Below the pieces are notes generated by a model, which had not been told where the DNA came from, did no database searches, and was given only the letters and a program-made list of their open reading frames with translations. DNA of 64,000 nt from Labyrinthula sp. Ha (lineage: Eukaryota; Sar; Bigyra; Labyrinthulida; Labyrinthulaceae). The position numbers were made by a program, and so were the translations under genes. Below, one piece after another: positions 52,261 through 60,676 of this stretch. The DNA is taken from positions 310,001 through 374,000 of the forward strand of contig JAALGZ010000014.1 of the NCBI GenBank assembly GCA_015227615.1, written 5' to 3'. Position 1 is the first letter of the stretch. Every line of letters begins with the position of its first letter.

Positions 52261-53362
52261 ATTTATCGACTTCTAGGTACATGGTTATTATATTATAGAG
52301 TACAACTTACCTACAACTTTTCAGTCATCCAACCAAGTTGTTTTTCTGGAGCTAACTTTTGTCAAAAAAATGCAACTCGGGCTAGTCACACTAGCTCATT
52401 CGAATATAAATTTTTATCTATTCGGGAATGACTCTGAGTTATTCTTAAGAGATTTCTAACGGTGCCTCTTGACATCTTATGTTTATTCGAGAAAGAGAGT
52501 TTCGGAACAAAACTCATATTATCTTTGTTTGACATGTTCAAAATCTTTTTATGTAGCAAAAGAAGAGCAATGATACGATTCCAGGGCGTTATTAAGAGTA
52601 TAAAACCTAATTATTTAGTCAAGTTGGGAGTCCTTAGTGGACTTACTGAGCTTAGAGAACGATTTGAACGGACAATTCAAATACCAAGCTATGTAAATTT
52701 TATATTAAATCAATATATTGAAGTGATAATGCTAAAGCTATTAATTTTTGCAGATATTTTAGCCCAACTCGATATTTTCAGCAGGATAGCTGCTTCAAAA
52801 CTTCAAATATCATTAGAAGTTCTAATATCATCAGTCGTTCGCATTTCTATGAAAATATTAGCTTGGTATTAGCTTAGGAATACTTTATATGGCCTTATAC
52901 CCTTTATTACAGAAAAATTATTAGATTAAGAAGCAATTATCTAAATATTTTATTTTAGTTCTTACTTCATTTGTATCGTTAGTGGTTATACTTAAATAGA
53001 GAAGCTGCTGTTTGTTCTTTGATGATCTCTGTGATTCATATGGCAACTATTTTAGAAAACCCAAATTCAAAGGATAAGGTCTTTCCCTCATTATTTGTAG
53101 TTTTTCAAAAATCAAAAGGTTGAAATAATGTAAATGCTTTGCTTTTTCCTTGTTATGGAGCTTAAGATTAAGATGAGCTCATTTTTTCTTCTACACCATG
53201 GCCAGAGACCGCATCAGAAAGTTCTTCTTCATGGTAATTTCTGACTCATAGGGTGCTAGGAGCTTATATCCCTTGCTTTTTATAGTTTTTGACTGTAGAA
53301 TCTTTCCAAAATCATTTTTCTTAAGTAAGGTTTTCTGCCGTACTACTGTAATGATTCGCTGC

Positions 53363-53440
53363 TACCCTTCGGGAGACATATACAGGGAACTTAGTCTGTT
53401 AGAGAAGATAGTAATGGGCTAGAGCACCTGGAATATGTAA
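53363..53440 (+). ncRNA. U6 snRNA-like relic
   Basis: CCCTTCGGG (the U6 5' stem-loop) is followed by ACAT and GGAAC, and 36 bases after its start comes AGAGAAGAT, then ATGG and GC-C--GGA. The order and spacing match U6 within a few bases. The invariant ACAGAGA box and AGC triad are changed, so this is most likely a decayed pseudogene rather than a working U6. Confidence 0.3.
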
Positions 53441-53903
53441 TTAGATAGATGTATTAAGCCAATTAGACATGGTAAAACACATTATCCTATAGAGTGATTA
53501 CTGAAGTGCTGAGCCATTTAGTGTGTCACTTGGCGTTTCATTTAGAAACCCCAATACTAGAAAAGCATAGAAATATTAGTATTATTTGGTACTTAGGAGA
53601 TATTGGTAACCTAAAACAGGTGAACAATAGTATAATATGGTGCTATATTTGAAATTAATCTTTCGCTAGTTTCATGGGAGCTTTTACAAGGGAAAAAGAT
53701 AACATCTGATGATCTTTGTGAAAGAATTGAAAAGAAACTTCTACCTAAAATAAGTTTTTGAAAGTAAATCCCTGCAACTTAAATAAAAAGATAAACTTAG
53801 TTGAATATAATCTCTTTTTTATCCACCTGGATTATGACACCTAGCTACAAGAACCCTGTGTATTGGAAAAATGTAATCCCCGTGCAAACAGCTTGCACCA
53901 AGA

Positions 53904-53918
53904 TTGCATTACTGCAAA
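53904..53918 (+). promoter_or_regulatory. TTGCATTACTGCAAA motif upstream of E2 variant
   Basis: This matches TTGCATTACCGCAAA at 60646-60660 upstream of the lipoyl-KGD4 gene at 14 of 15 positions. It has inverted TTGC/GCAA ends. A TGACGTGGCA word follows at 53932-53941. Both lie within about 110 bp of the ATG. Confidence 0.5.
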
Positions 53919-54002
53919 GTTTCCCTTTATATGACGTGGCAGCTTGACACTAGTAGCACTGCTAATTACAAAATACAGATTAAGGAAGAAGTTTAAGGAG
54001 GC

Positions 54003-54017
54003 ATGAGATTATGGTAA
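54003..54017 (+). promoter_or_regulatory. five-codon upstream ORF overlapping the E2-variant start
   Basis: ATGAGATTATGGTAA encodes four residues and its stop overlaps the main ATG at 54011 in another frame. If both are transcribed this would reduce or regulate initiation at the main start. Transcript start is unknown. Confidence 0.35.
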
Positions 54018-54657
54018 TTCCCATGAACACCCCTGTAGACAAAGAAAATTTACGCCCAGACCCTAGACTCCATCAACTTCATAACTCTTCAGATCGAATG
54101 GACCTAGAAGCTCCTTCAAGAAGCTCCTTTCTCCGAAAGAAATGTTCTACTGCAAGGTTTACAAAAGATTTGGACGATCTCGATTCCTACATTAACATCC
54201 ACAGCTCACGATTACAAATTAACTTTTTCCAAAATCTTAACAAAAATTTGATTGTATCATTCATACTTGTGGAGAACACCCTTTGGTATGCACAGATTTC
54301 CTTAAAAAATGTTGACCAGTATCCTTTTATGCCTCCACAGTATATCAATTCTTCTTCTTAAGCCTTTATAGAGTCACAATTGAAGCTGCAGAGCTACCCA
54401 GTAGAATTTACAATGCAATTGAACTTTTCACCGAGAGACTTCAGAGATCATGGACAGCCACTCAAACTCTTTCGCAACTCATCGGCTCCCTCTCTGGTGT
54501 TATCGTCAAAGCTAGTTTGGACAGAAAGTCCATATTTTCCCCTGATTTGATAGAAATGGCAGAGAACAGAAAGAGAAGCTTGTGTAGTACTGAAGTTTCT
54601 TCTGACGGATACAGTTCTTTGGAGTCGAACCTGCGGAAAAAGTTAAAGATCAAGTAG
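54011..54657 (+). CDS. ubiquitin E2-like variant (UEV type) with KEN box
   Basis: Two exons (54011-54339, 54372-54657) join through a 32-nt GT-AG intron, giving 204 residues. The joined junction reads QYPFMPPQVTIE, the signature beta-strand of the ubiquitin-conjugating fold (YPFxPPxV). LIVSFILVENTLWYAQISL precedes it and WTATQTLSQLIGSL follows, where E2s have W-x3-LT-x3-L. There is no HPN motif and no catalytic Cys between them, and that segment is very short, so it should not charge ubiquitin. Residues 11-13 are KEN in an exposed N terminus, a possible APC/C degron. The tail is basic (RKKLKIK). The last 15 bp overlap the convergent EF-hand gene. Confidence 0.72.
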
Positions 54658-55038
54658 TGTGAGGTCGTATTCTTCTGGCTTTGGCATCTCATAGCATTGA
54701 TTTTCTCTCTTGTATCTCACTGCGGTTTGACATCCAACCATCTTTTCACATTTTTCCGGCGTCACCTCATTCTCACAAACAAATTTACATTCGTTTAAAG
54801 TTTTGAAAATTTCTTCGTGGAACATTTTTCTTGCCAATTCTCCATTCGAAAGATATATTCTTTCACAGCAACTAAGACATGACGAAGCCTTGCGGTGCTG
54901 ATATAAGAAATCTTCTATTATCTTTTGGTGCAAATCCTGCTCAGCTTGAGTTAGAGTTCCATCTCCATTTGCGTCTGCGCTTACTTTAAAAGGGTCAACG
55001 ACTGCAAAGGCAATTTGAAAGAACATGAACAAAATCAT
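54643..55038 (-). CDS. secreted EF-hand and Cys-rich protein
   Basis: The protein has 131 residues with a signal peptide (MILFMFFQIAFA). A perfect 12-residue EF-hand loop (DANGDGTLTQAE) sits at about 23-34, so calcium binding is likely. The rest has C-x2-CC, more spaced cysteines and ends AVRYKRENQCYEM. That ending and the C-x2-CC start are shared with the small secreted proteins in the palindrome arms (VRYMNNRKCY). The protein is probably extracellular or lumenal; function is unknown. The start is the first ATG. Its stop region overlaps the E2 variant by 15 bp and it lies 67 bp downstream of the U-box gene on the same strand. Confidence 0.75.
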   Translation of the reverse strand: MILFMFFQIAFAVVDPFKVSADANGDGTLTQAEQDLHQKIIEDFLYQHRKASSCLSCCERIYLSNGELARKMFHEEIFKTLNECKFVCENEVTPEKCEKMVGCQTAVRYKRENQCYEMPKPEEYDLTLLDL

Positions 55039-55105
55039 TTTTAACTTTGTTTCTTAACGAATAAATTAATAAGAACTAACGGATATATACAAAATAGAAC
55101 ATGTT

Positions 55106-56230
55106 TTAGGCGTTAATTTTTGTGAGAGCCTTTAAAATAGTTTCAAGCGCAAATTTTTTCTCAATTGATTTTAATTTAATTCCAAGAAGAAGTTTCTTGA
55201 TACCATGTTGAAACAAGACACTCTGAATATGTCCCACAACACTGAAGTTCTTTTCAGATAGTGACCGTGTTGTACATTCCATGGATGACATGTAAATTTT
55301 GATATACATCAGGGAAATGTATTTAACAAAAACTACCTTGTGCCTAGAAATAAATATTTTCTGTGAGATTAAGTTGGAAAAAACCGTTCTCAGTAAGAGA
55401 AACAAAGAAGAACCACCAACCGCAAAAAAAGGGAGCATGTACAACCTTTGAGTTGCTAAATGATTTTGGGGTAAAGTCCCGCTTTCAGGTTGAGTGAATG
55501 CGAGATATAAACTACTAAACCAAAAGTAGTGGAATATAAACCCTCCTATTTCATTAAAATCAAAGTTCAACATCTTCCACACCGATCCGGGAAACTTTAT
55601 AACCGTTAAATTTTCCTGTCCTCGTCTCCATAGACTAACCGTTAAATCACTTCCAAAAGGAATTCTCTGATTTAAGAAGGCTGAATTAGAGTTATCAAAA
55701 TGAAAACCTTTAAGCATAGAAAAGATATCTCGTTTGATTTTATCGTTGTTGATTTTGATCCAAAAGAAAGTAATTGTGAAAATCCAAACGAGAGAAGTGC
55801 ATTTTTTCAAGCTAATAAACTTTTCCTTGAGTGAAAACAACAATGAAATTTTATCAGATTTTTTTTGTTTCTCATCCAGAACCATCAAATCCTTCGCTGT
55901 AGGAAGACAATCCCTTTCTGTCCATCCAGACGGGAGATAAGTAGGATACTTATCCAGAAACTCTTCTACCTCTCTTCTCTTTCCCCAGTTCGTGTACATC
56001 TCAGGACTTGGTAAAATGCAGTTTGTCAGCGGATCCCTAAAGATTCCCCAAGGAGAAAGATCTTCATAGAATATTTCCTCAAAGCGAAGCAGGGCAGAAG
56101 ATTCCTGGGAGTGCTTGAAGAACATCAGCAAAGCGGAGCGTTCGTAGGTGTTTCCAGAGAACGGTATAAACACTGGATCCTTATAGATTTCCCTAGTTAT
56201 GGGACAAATAAGAGATGATGGTTCTTCCAT
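55106..56230 (-). CDS. membrane-associated U-box protein
   Basis: The protein has 374 residues. Residues about 5-40 (SLICPITREIYKDPVFIPFSG, then NTYERSALLMFF) are the front half of a U-box, and FRDPLTNCILPSPEMYTNW (about 62-82) supplies the rest with a long loop between. U-boxes recruit E2 enzymes for ubiquitin ligation. The remainder is unusual: hydrophobic segments near 146-160 (LVWIFTITFFWI), 232-250 (FIFHYFWFSSLYLAF) and 270-295 (MLPFFAVGGSSLFLLLRTVF) suggest a membrane protein. I know of no standard family with this layout. The upstream gap holds no other gene for about 1.1 kb. Confidence 0.75.
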   Translation of the reverse strand: MEEPSSLICPITREIYKDPVFIPFSGNTYERSALLMFFKHSQESSALLRFEEIFYEDLSPWGIFRDPLTNCILPSPEMYTNWGKRREVEEFLDKYPTYLPSGWTERDCLPTAKDLMVLDEKQKKSDKISLLFSLKEKFISLKKCTSLVWIFTITFFWIKINNDKIKRDIFSMLKGFHFDNSNSAFLNQRIPFGSDLTVSLWRRGQENLTVIKFPGSVWKMLNFDFNEIGGFIFHYFWFSSLYLAFTQPESGTLPQNHLATQRLYMLPFFAVGGSSLFLLLRTVFSNLISQKIFISRHKVVFVKYISLMYIKIYMSSMECTTRSLSEKNFSVVGHIQSVLFQHGIKKLLLGIKLKSIEKKFALETILKALTKINA

Positions 56231-57361
56231 GAGCTTCTTATCCTTCGCTTCTTCTTTCTCTTATATACTTTTTTAGTTTCCGTACTTCGGACTGTAATTG
56301 AGTAATCATGCAATCGAGGCTAGTTTTTCAATTAAAATAATGGGTCATTTGTCCTCGACACAGTATAAGTACTCCCATTTCTTATCGTATGCGGAAAAGG
56401 CAACTTGGAGCAATATAATTTTTTAACGTGTAAATAATAATGTGTAAATATTAATTTGCACATATTTAGTGTAGATGAAGTGAGTATGGTGCGATAAAAT
56501 TGAGCGCTATGCACCCGGTAGAAGGTTGAGGTGAGGTCTTGTAAAGAGTACAAAGTGTAAACCCTTAGCTCCCAGAGTAAGTAGATTTATCGCATGTTTG
56601 GTTTTTCAAAGTCTTTTTGAGCATTTTTTTATACAGAACTTGGGTTTCAGTTGAGAGAAGAGTAACATATAGAATGTTGGAATAATCAATTTATTGAGTA
56701 CAGTTTACATGCTCTATGTGGTATTATCTATCACTTATTTGCATTAATTTTTTCCTAATACTTGTAAATAATGTTTCAGATAGCACTTTGTAGTGAAAAA
56801 GAAATAGATTTGAAATAATTTTCAGTTTCCTCTTCTCTTCCTTAAGTTTCTTGTTTCTTCTTCGAAACAATTCAAAAAGAACATGATATTCCAATCAAAA
56901 CAGATATATAGATTATTAAAACATAACTTACGGTTTTATCAAGTTTTTTTCTGCTTTCATATGAGCCAATAAAACAGATGTTGGAAACGGAGGTTTTCTG
57001 TAAAGATTTTGGTCATTATGATATTTGCTGGAGCATTTAGGAAAATCTTTTTTATTCTTACTTTATTTATTTTTTATTAATCTGCTTCTTACTAAATATT
57101 ATTATCAAGTATTTACACAAATCTTTAAGAGCAGTTAACTAAATAACTATAGTAACAACACTTTTTGAATATGTTAATGGGAGAAAGCGAAAGTTGTTTG
57201 GATAGAGTAAACATTCAAATGCAATATTTAGTCCTTGTAAATTCTTTTCCAACACAATTTTGAGTATAAATTTTTAACAAAGAAAGAAATTAAGCGGTTA
57301 ATGGAATTTAAAGATATTGAGTGGAATAAACACCTTGAAGTAAGAGTTTAGAAAAAGTTAA
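56231..57361. other. gene-free region between divergent genes
   Basis: This is 1.1 kb of AT-rich sequence between the U-box gene and the CaMK gene, which diverge. No domain-bearing frame was seen. It presumably holds both promoters. Confidence 0.5.
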
Positions 57362-58528
57362 ATGGGAGCTAGAGTGACTAGTGGGAGCAAACAAAAAAAC
57401 AAAGATGAAAATATGGAGTACGAGGAAGAAAATGTAGATGTAACGGGAGCATCAGGTGGTATTGAAAATAAGAACAATGTCTATGAAGTTTACCAAGTAG
57501 GAACTGCTATGGGTGAAGGCTCATTTGCTGAAGTATTTGAAGGTGTACATAGGAAGAAAAACATTCGCGTAGCAATAAAAAAAATAGATCGCTCATCTTC
57601 AGCGGATGATGTGGTCCTAAAAGAAATTAATCTTATGAATTTAGTGAAGAATGAGAAATGTGTGAATTTTTTTGAGTACTTCCAGACACCAGATTACTTT
57701 TACCTTGTTTTGGAACACATGGCTGGAGGTGAACTTTTTGACTACGTAGTGGCTAAGGAGTACCTAAGTGAACGGGAAGCCGCTAAGATTGTGCAGCAAA
57801 TGGGAATGGCTCTGGAGTACTTAGATTCCATTTCAATCGTCCATCGAGATGTAAAGCCGGAGAACATCCTTTTTCTTGACAGGGGAAATGAAATTAATGG
57901 TAAAAAAAAAATTAACTTGACTCTTAGTAAAATTAACAGATTTTGGACTTGCTGATCAAGTTTCGGGCCCTGGCAAAGAAGATTTGACTTCACCGTGTGG
58001 AACACCAGGTAAAGCAGTACTTTTTCATTATGTCTAGGTTATGTAGCTCCCGAGATTCTCTTGATGAAAAGGTACGGTTCAAAGGTAGATGTTTGGGGAA
58101 TGGGAGTGATTCTTTACATCTTACTTTGCGGTTACCCACCGTTTTATGCGGAGCGACAGGATGAACTCTTTCAGCAAATAAAGCTTGGAAAATATGAGTT
58201 TAAATCGCCTTACTGGGATCAAGTGTCTGAGGGAGCAAAAACTACAATTACAAAGTTACTTGTTGTGAATCCAGCAAATAGAACGAATGCGGCCGAAATG
58301 GTGCAACTTCCCTGGGTCAAGTACGCGGCGGAGCAAAGCACAGATGTTCTAGGTGATCATGTAGTTAAAGGAATCATTGAAGTTAAGAAAAATGAAAAAT
58401 TTAGAAAAATTGCGTTGGCCATTAAAGTAATAAATTCCTTTGCACCAAGAGAAAGTGACAACGCAGCTGCTGCCTTTGCAAGAAAGTTGAAAGATACAAG
58501 CATAGAAGAAAAGAAAGTAGAAGGGTAA
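57362..58528 (+). CDS. CaMK/CDPK-type protein kinase
   Basis: Three exons (57362-57899, 57940-58008, 58038-58528) join through introns of 40 and 29 nt, both GT-AG, giving 365 residues. Splicing restores NDFGLADQ and CGTPGYVAPEI. Other motifs are GEGSFAEVFEG, VAIKKI, VHRDVKPENILF and DVWGMGVILYILLCGYPPF. This is a CaMK-group catalytic domain. After it comes NEKFRKIALAIKVINSFAPR, like the CDPK/CaMK autoinhibitory segment, but no EF-hands follow, so calcium control would have to come from calmodulin. The N terminus MGARVTSG fits N-myristoylation. An acidic stretch (EYEEENVD) precedes the kinase. It converges on EIF1AD with a 42-bp gap. Confidence 0.88.
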
Positions 58529-58570
58529 AAAGAAATCAGCAACTATAATCCTTAACACCAAGAGTTAGTT

Positions 58571-59147
58571 TCAAGCAATTGATGATTCATCAGAAGAAGA
58601 CATGTAACCCACCCGATTGGTATTTACGAAAATGCTGTCGGTGTCACTTTGGGATCCGTCGGAAACGTTGTCGCTTTTTTCATCTGCAGAACAAACTTTT
58701 TCTTTTTTCTTGGAAGCATCCTCTCTATCATTTGAAACAATTTCTCGTCCAATAGCTTTATTTAACTGCTCTTTTGTAAAATATTTTTTTGCGATTAGGT
58801 GCTTAACCTGGTCTTCAAAAAGAATGTGATTGACAGTATACTTCACACTTCCGTTCTTGTTTTTGTTTGTTAGGTATTCTTGCTCAGATTTAGAAACTAT
58901 CAATACCATTCCTCTTCCTACCCACACCAGCTTCTTAAATTTTGCGGGAAGAATGCACAAGCTAGATTCTTCTTCTCGTAGTAAAGGCTTTACTTCAAGT
59001 AAATTACCCCCTCGTGAACCTAATACGACAACTAGCTCTTCCATCTCTGAAAAATAACCCAAGTCTAAAATATTTACCAGAAGGCTCTGGAAAAGAGTTA
59101 AGAACCGCATCTTCAACATGTTTTCTATACTTCGTTTTTCGCTTCAT
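58571..59147 (-). CDS. EIF1AD: eIF1A-domain-containing protein (EIF1AD/Obelix)
   Basis: Two exons (59078-59147, 58571-59046) join through a 31-nt intron at 59047-59077, giving 181 residues. Without the intron the protein would start out of frame; with it the start reads MKRKTKYRKHV, as in EIF1AD. The S1/OB-fold core has LGSRGGNLLEV, CILPAKFKKLVWVGRGMVLI and HILFEDQVKHL. The acidic Ser-rich tail contains SIFVNTNRVGYMSSSDESS, nearly the human EIF1AD ending. EIF1AD is linked to late 40S ribosome maturation. The tail is a likely CK2 target. Upstream 210 bp separate it from the metalloprotease gene stop, so it is in tandem with that gene. Confidence 0.92.
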
Positions 59148-59362
59148 CTATTAATTTCAAACCGATAAAAATTGTGAAAAATGTGTCCACAAATGCCATA
59201 ACTCCAATATGTTTCAATGGTACGTTACTGTAAAAGTAGAAAGAAATACACGGAACATATTCTCGTTATTGTTCAAACCTCATTTTCGCAAGACTCTTTC
59301 CCCATAATATAGTATTAAATAGCTTGGTTGATAAATTTAGGTCCTCATTCTCCTGAATTTAG

Positions 59363-60601
59363 TTACGGTTCCTTTTTTTGATTAGCAATAAGAGAATCAT
59401 CGAATTCATGGAAACTGTTTTCTGAAAGTTCATCCAACACTTTTTCATACGCTTTCCGTTGCAGGTTTTCCATCCACTTTGCTTTTTTCCTTGCTTTTTC
59501 TATCTCATCCTTAGAAAGAGTTCTAGCAATAACAGATGCAACGTTCCCTTCAAAACAACCCGTCTCTTTGGTTCCTACATACCTCTGCTGTCTCATTAAT
59601 TCTCCTTTGTTACTTCGACTTAACAAAATTTTCTCACACTTAGTTCCCGTATGTTTTAAGCCCAGCGAGTGTCCAATTTCATGCGCCAAAACTCTAATAA
59701 ACTCCGCTTTAAGCATGCCAGCCTCCCCATAATTAAACATATTGTCGCCATACTCACCATTTAACTTGTTTCTCGCTTCCGTATTAAGCACAGTTTTTTC
59801 CTTCAGAGGCAATTTATTTTCTTCTTTTACTTTATATTTATGAAAGTCAGTACAAAAGCCGTCACATGCTCCTGATCTGATAAAAATTCTACCCTTCGTA
59901 GTACCACCGTTGTACCAAGGATAAAAACGAACTATGTAAATGTGAAAGAACGCCTTTGAATAAAACTCCTCTTTTATCTTTCCTATACCTAGAATCCAGT
60001 TAAATAATGTGTGTCCGTTAAAAGACCTAAATTTATTGATTACTTTTTTTACTGTCTCATTTCCAACTTTTGAAGCTAGAACATCTGTTGAGTGCGTGTC
60101 TTTGACCAAAAAAGATTTTCCAGAAAGAAAGGGTTTTGGACTTGTAAGCCACCATTGAAACACCTCGGAAGCTTTATATGGTATTGTGTGTGGGGATCGG
60201 ATATCTTTTAGTTTGAATCGAATTCTTATTCCAGCTTTAACCCAAATATCGCAAACTTCTTCAAGCATTTGCTCAAGATCAAGAGTGGAGAAACCAGGCG
60301 AGAAATTGTTATGAATAGAGTCATTGAATATATGAATGGGATAATCTAGAGTGATAATTTCGCTCGATTGAAAGTTGTTTTGGGAATGTATGAACAATCT
60401 GGAATGGTTCTTGGGTTTGTTAGCTAGCTTTGACGGTATATCAATGAGGCTGGGCAGAGTTTCATCAACTGTACTTAAATCAACAAGCTCCACTGTCGCT
60501 CTGTTGATATATGTGTAAAATGCTACCAGTACTATTAAGAGAACTAACCTTCTGTAATAAAATGCAGGAATACATACTTTCTGGTTTTCCTTTGACTTCA
60601 T
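59363..60601 (-). CDS. type II membrane zinc metalloprotease
   Basis: The protein has 412 residues from the ATG at 60601. A short basic head is followed by a single membrane segment (LVLLIVLVAFYTYI, about 24-37), so the catalytic part should face the lumen or outside. VLAHEIGHSLGLKHTGTK holds HExxHxxxxxH, the metzincin zinc motif, with the third His in place. The usual Met-turn may be at GELMRQQRY. The 150 residues before the motif and the Cys pair GACDGFC look structured but match no subfamily I can name (matrixin- or archaemetzincin-like are options). A charged tail of about 60 residues follows. The motif TTGCATTAC lies just before the start. Confidence 0.82.
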   Translation of the reverse strand: MKSKENQKVCIPAFYYRRLVLLIVLVAFYTYINRATVELVDLSTVDETLPSLIDIPSKLANKPKNHSRLFIHSQNNFQSSEIITLDYPIHIFNDSIHNNFSPGFSTLDLEQMLEEVCDIWVKAGIRIRFKLKDIRSPHTIPYKASEVFQWWLTSPKPFLSGKSFLVKDTHSTDVLASKVGNETVKKVINKFRSFNGHTLFNWILGIGKIKEEFYSKAFFHIYIVRFYPWYNGGTTKGRIFIRSGACDGFCTDFHKYKVKEENKLPLKEKTVLNTEARNKLNGEYGDNMFNYGEAGMLKAEFIRVLAHEIGHSLGLKHTGTKCEKILLSRSNKGELMRQQRYVGTKETGCFEGNVASVIARTLSKDEIEKARKKAKWMENLQRKAYEKVLDELSENSFHEFDDSLIANQKKEP

Positions 60602-60676
60602 GGTCCCCCAGTAATGCAATATTGGAAGTTATTACTCGGATAAGGTTGCATTACCGCAAACTAAATAAGTAAAAAG
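60602..60676. promoter_or_regulatory. bidirectional promoter region with paired TTGCATTAC
   Basis: Only 75 bp separate the divergent ATGs of the metalloprotease and the lipoyl-KGD4 gene. TTGCATTAC occurs once in each gene's own direction (60611-60619 minus, 60646-60654 plus). CGGATAA lies between them at 60637-60643. Confidence 0.55.

Larger units (their letters stand above)
49377..54010. other. gene-free region with relics
   Basis: This 4.6-kb desert lacks a supported gene. It contains a TA microsatellite (about 51420-51440), a faint RNase H relic (about 51054-51300), a possible reverse-transcriptase relic near 52180-52260, and a U6-like relic at 53363-53440. An open frame of 136 residues at 52462-52872 has no recognised domain. 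Confidence 0.5.

Noticed and set aside
52462-52872. 136-residue open frame in the desert
   Set aside because: No recognisable domain, no conserved neighbour; chance frames of this size occur in AT-rich DNA.
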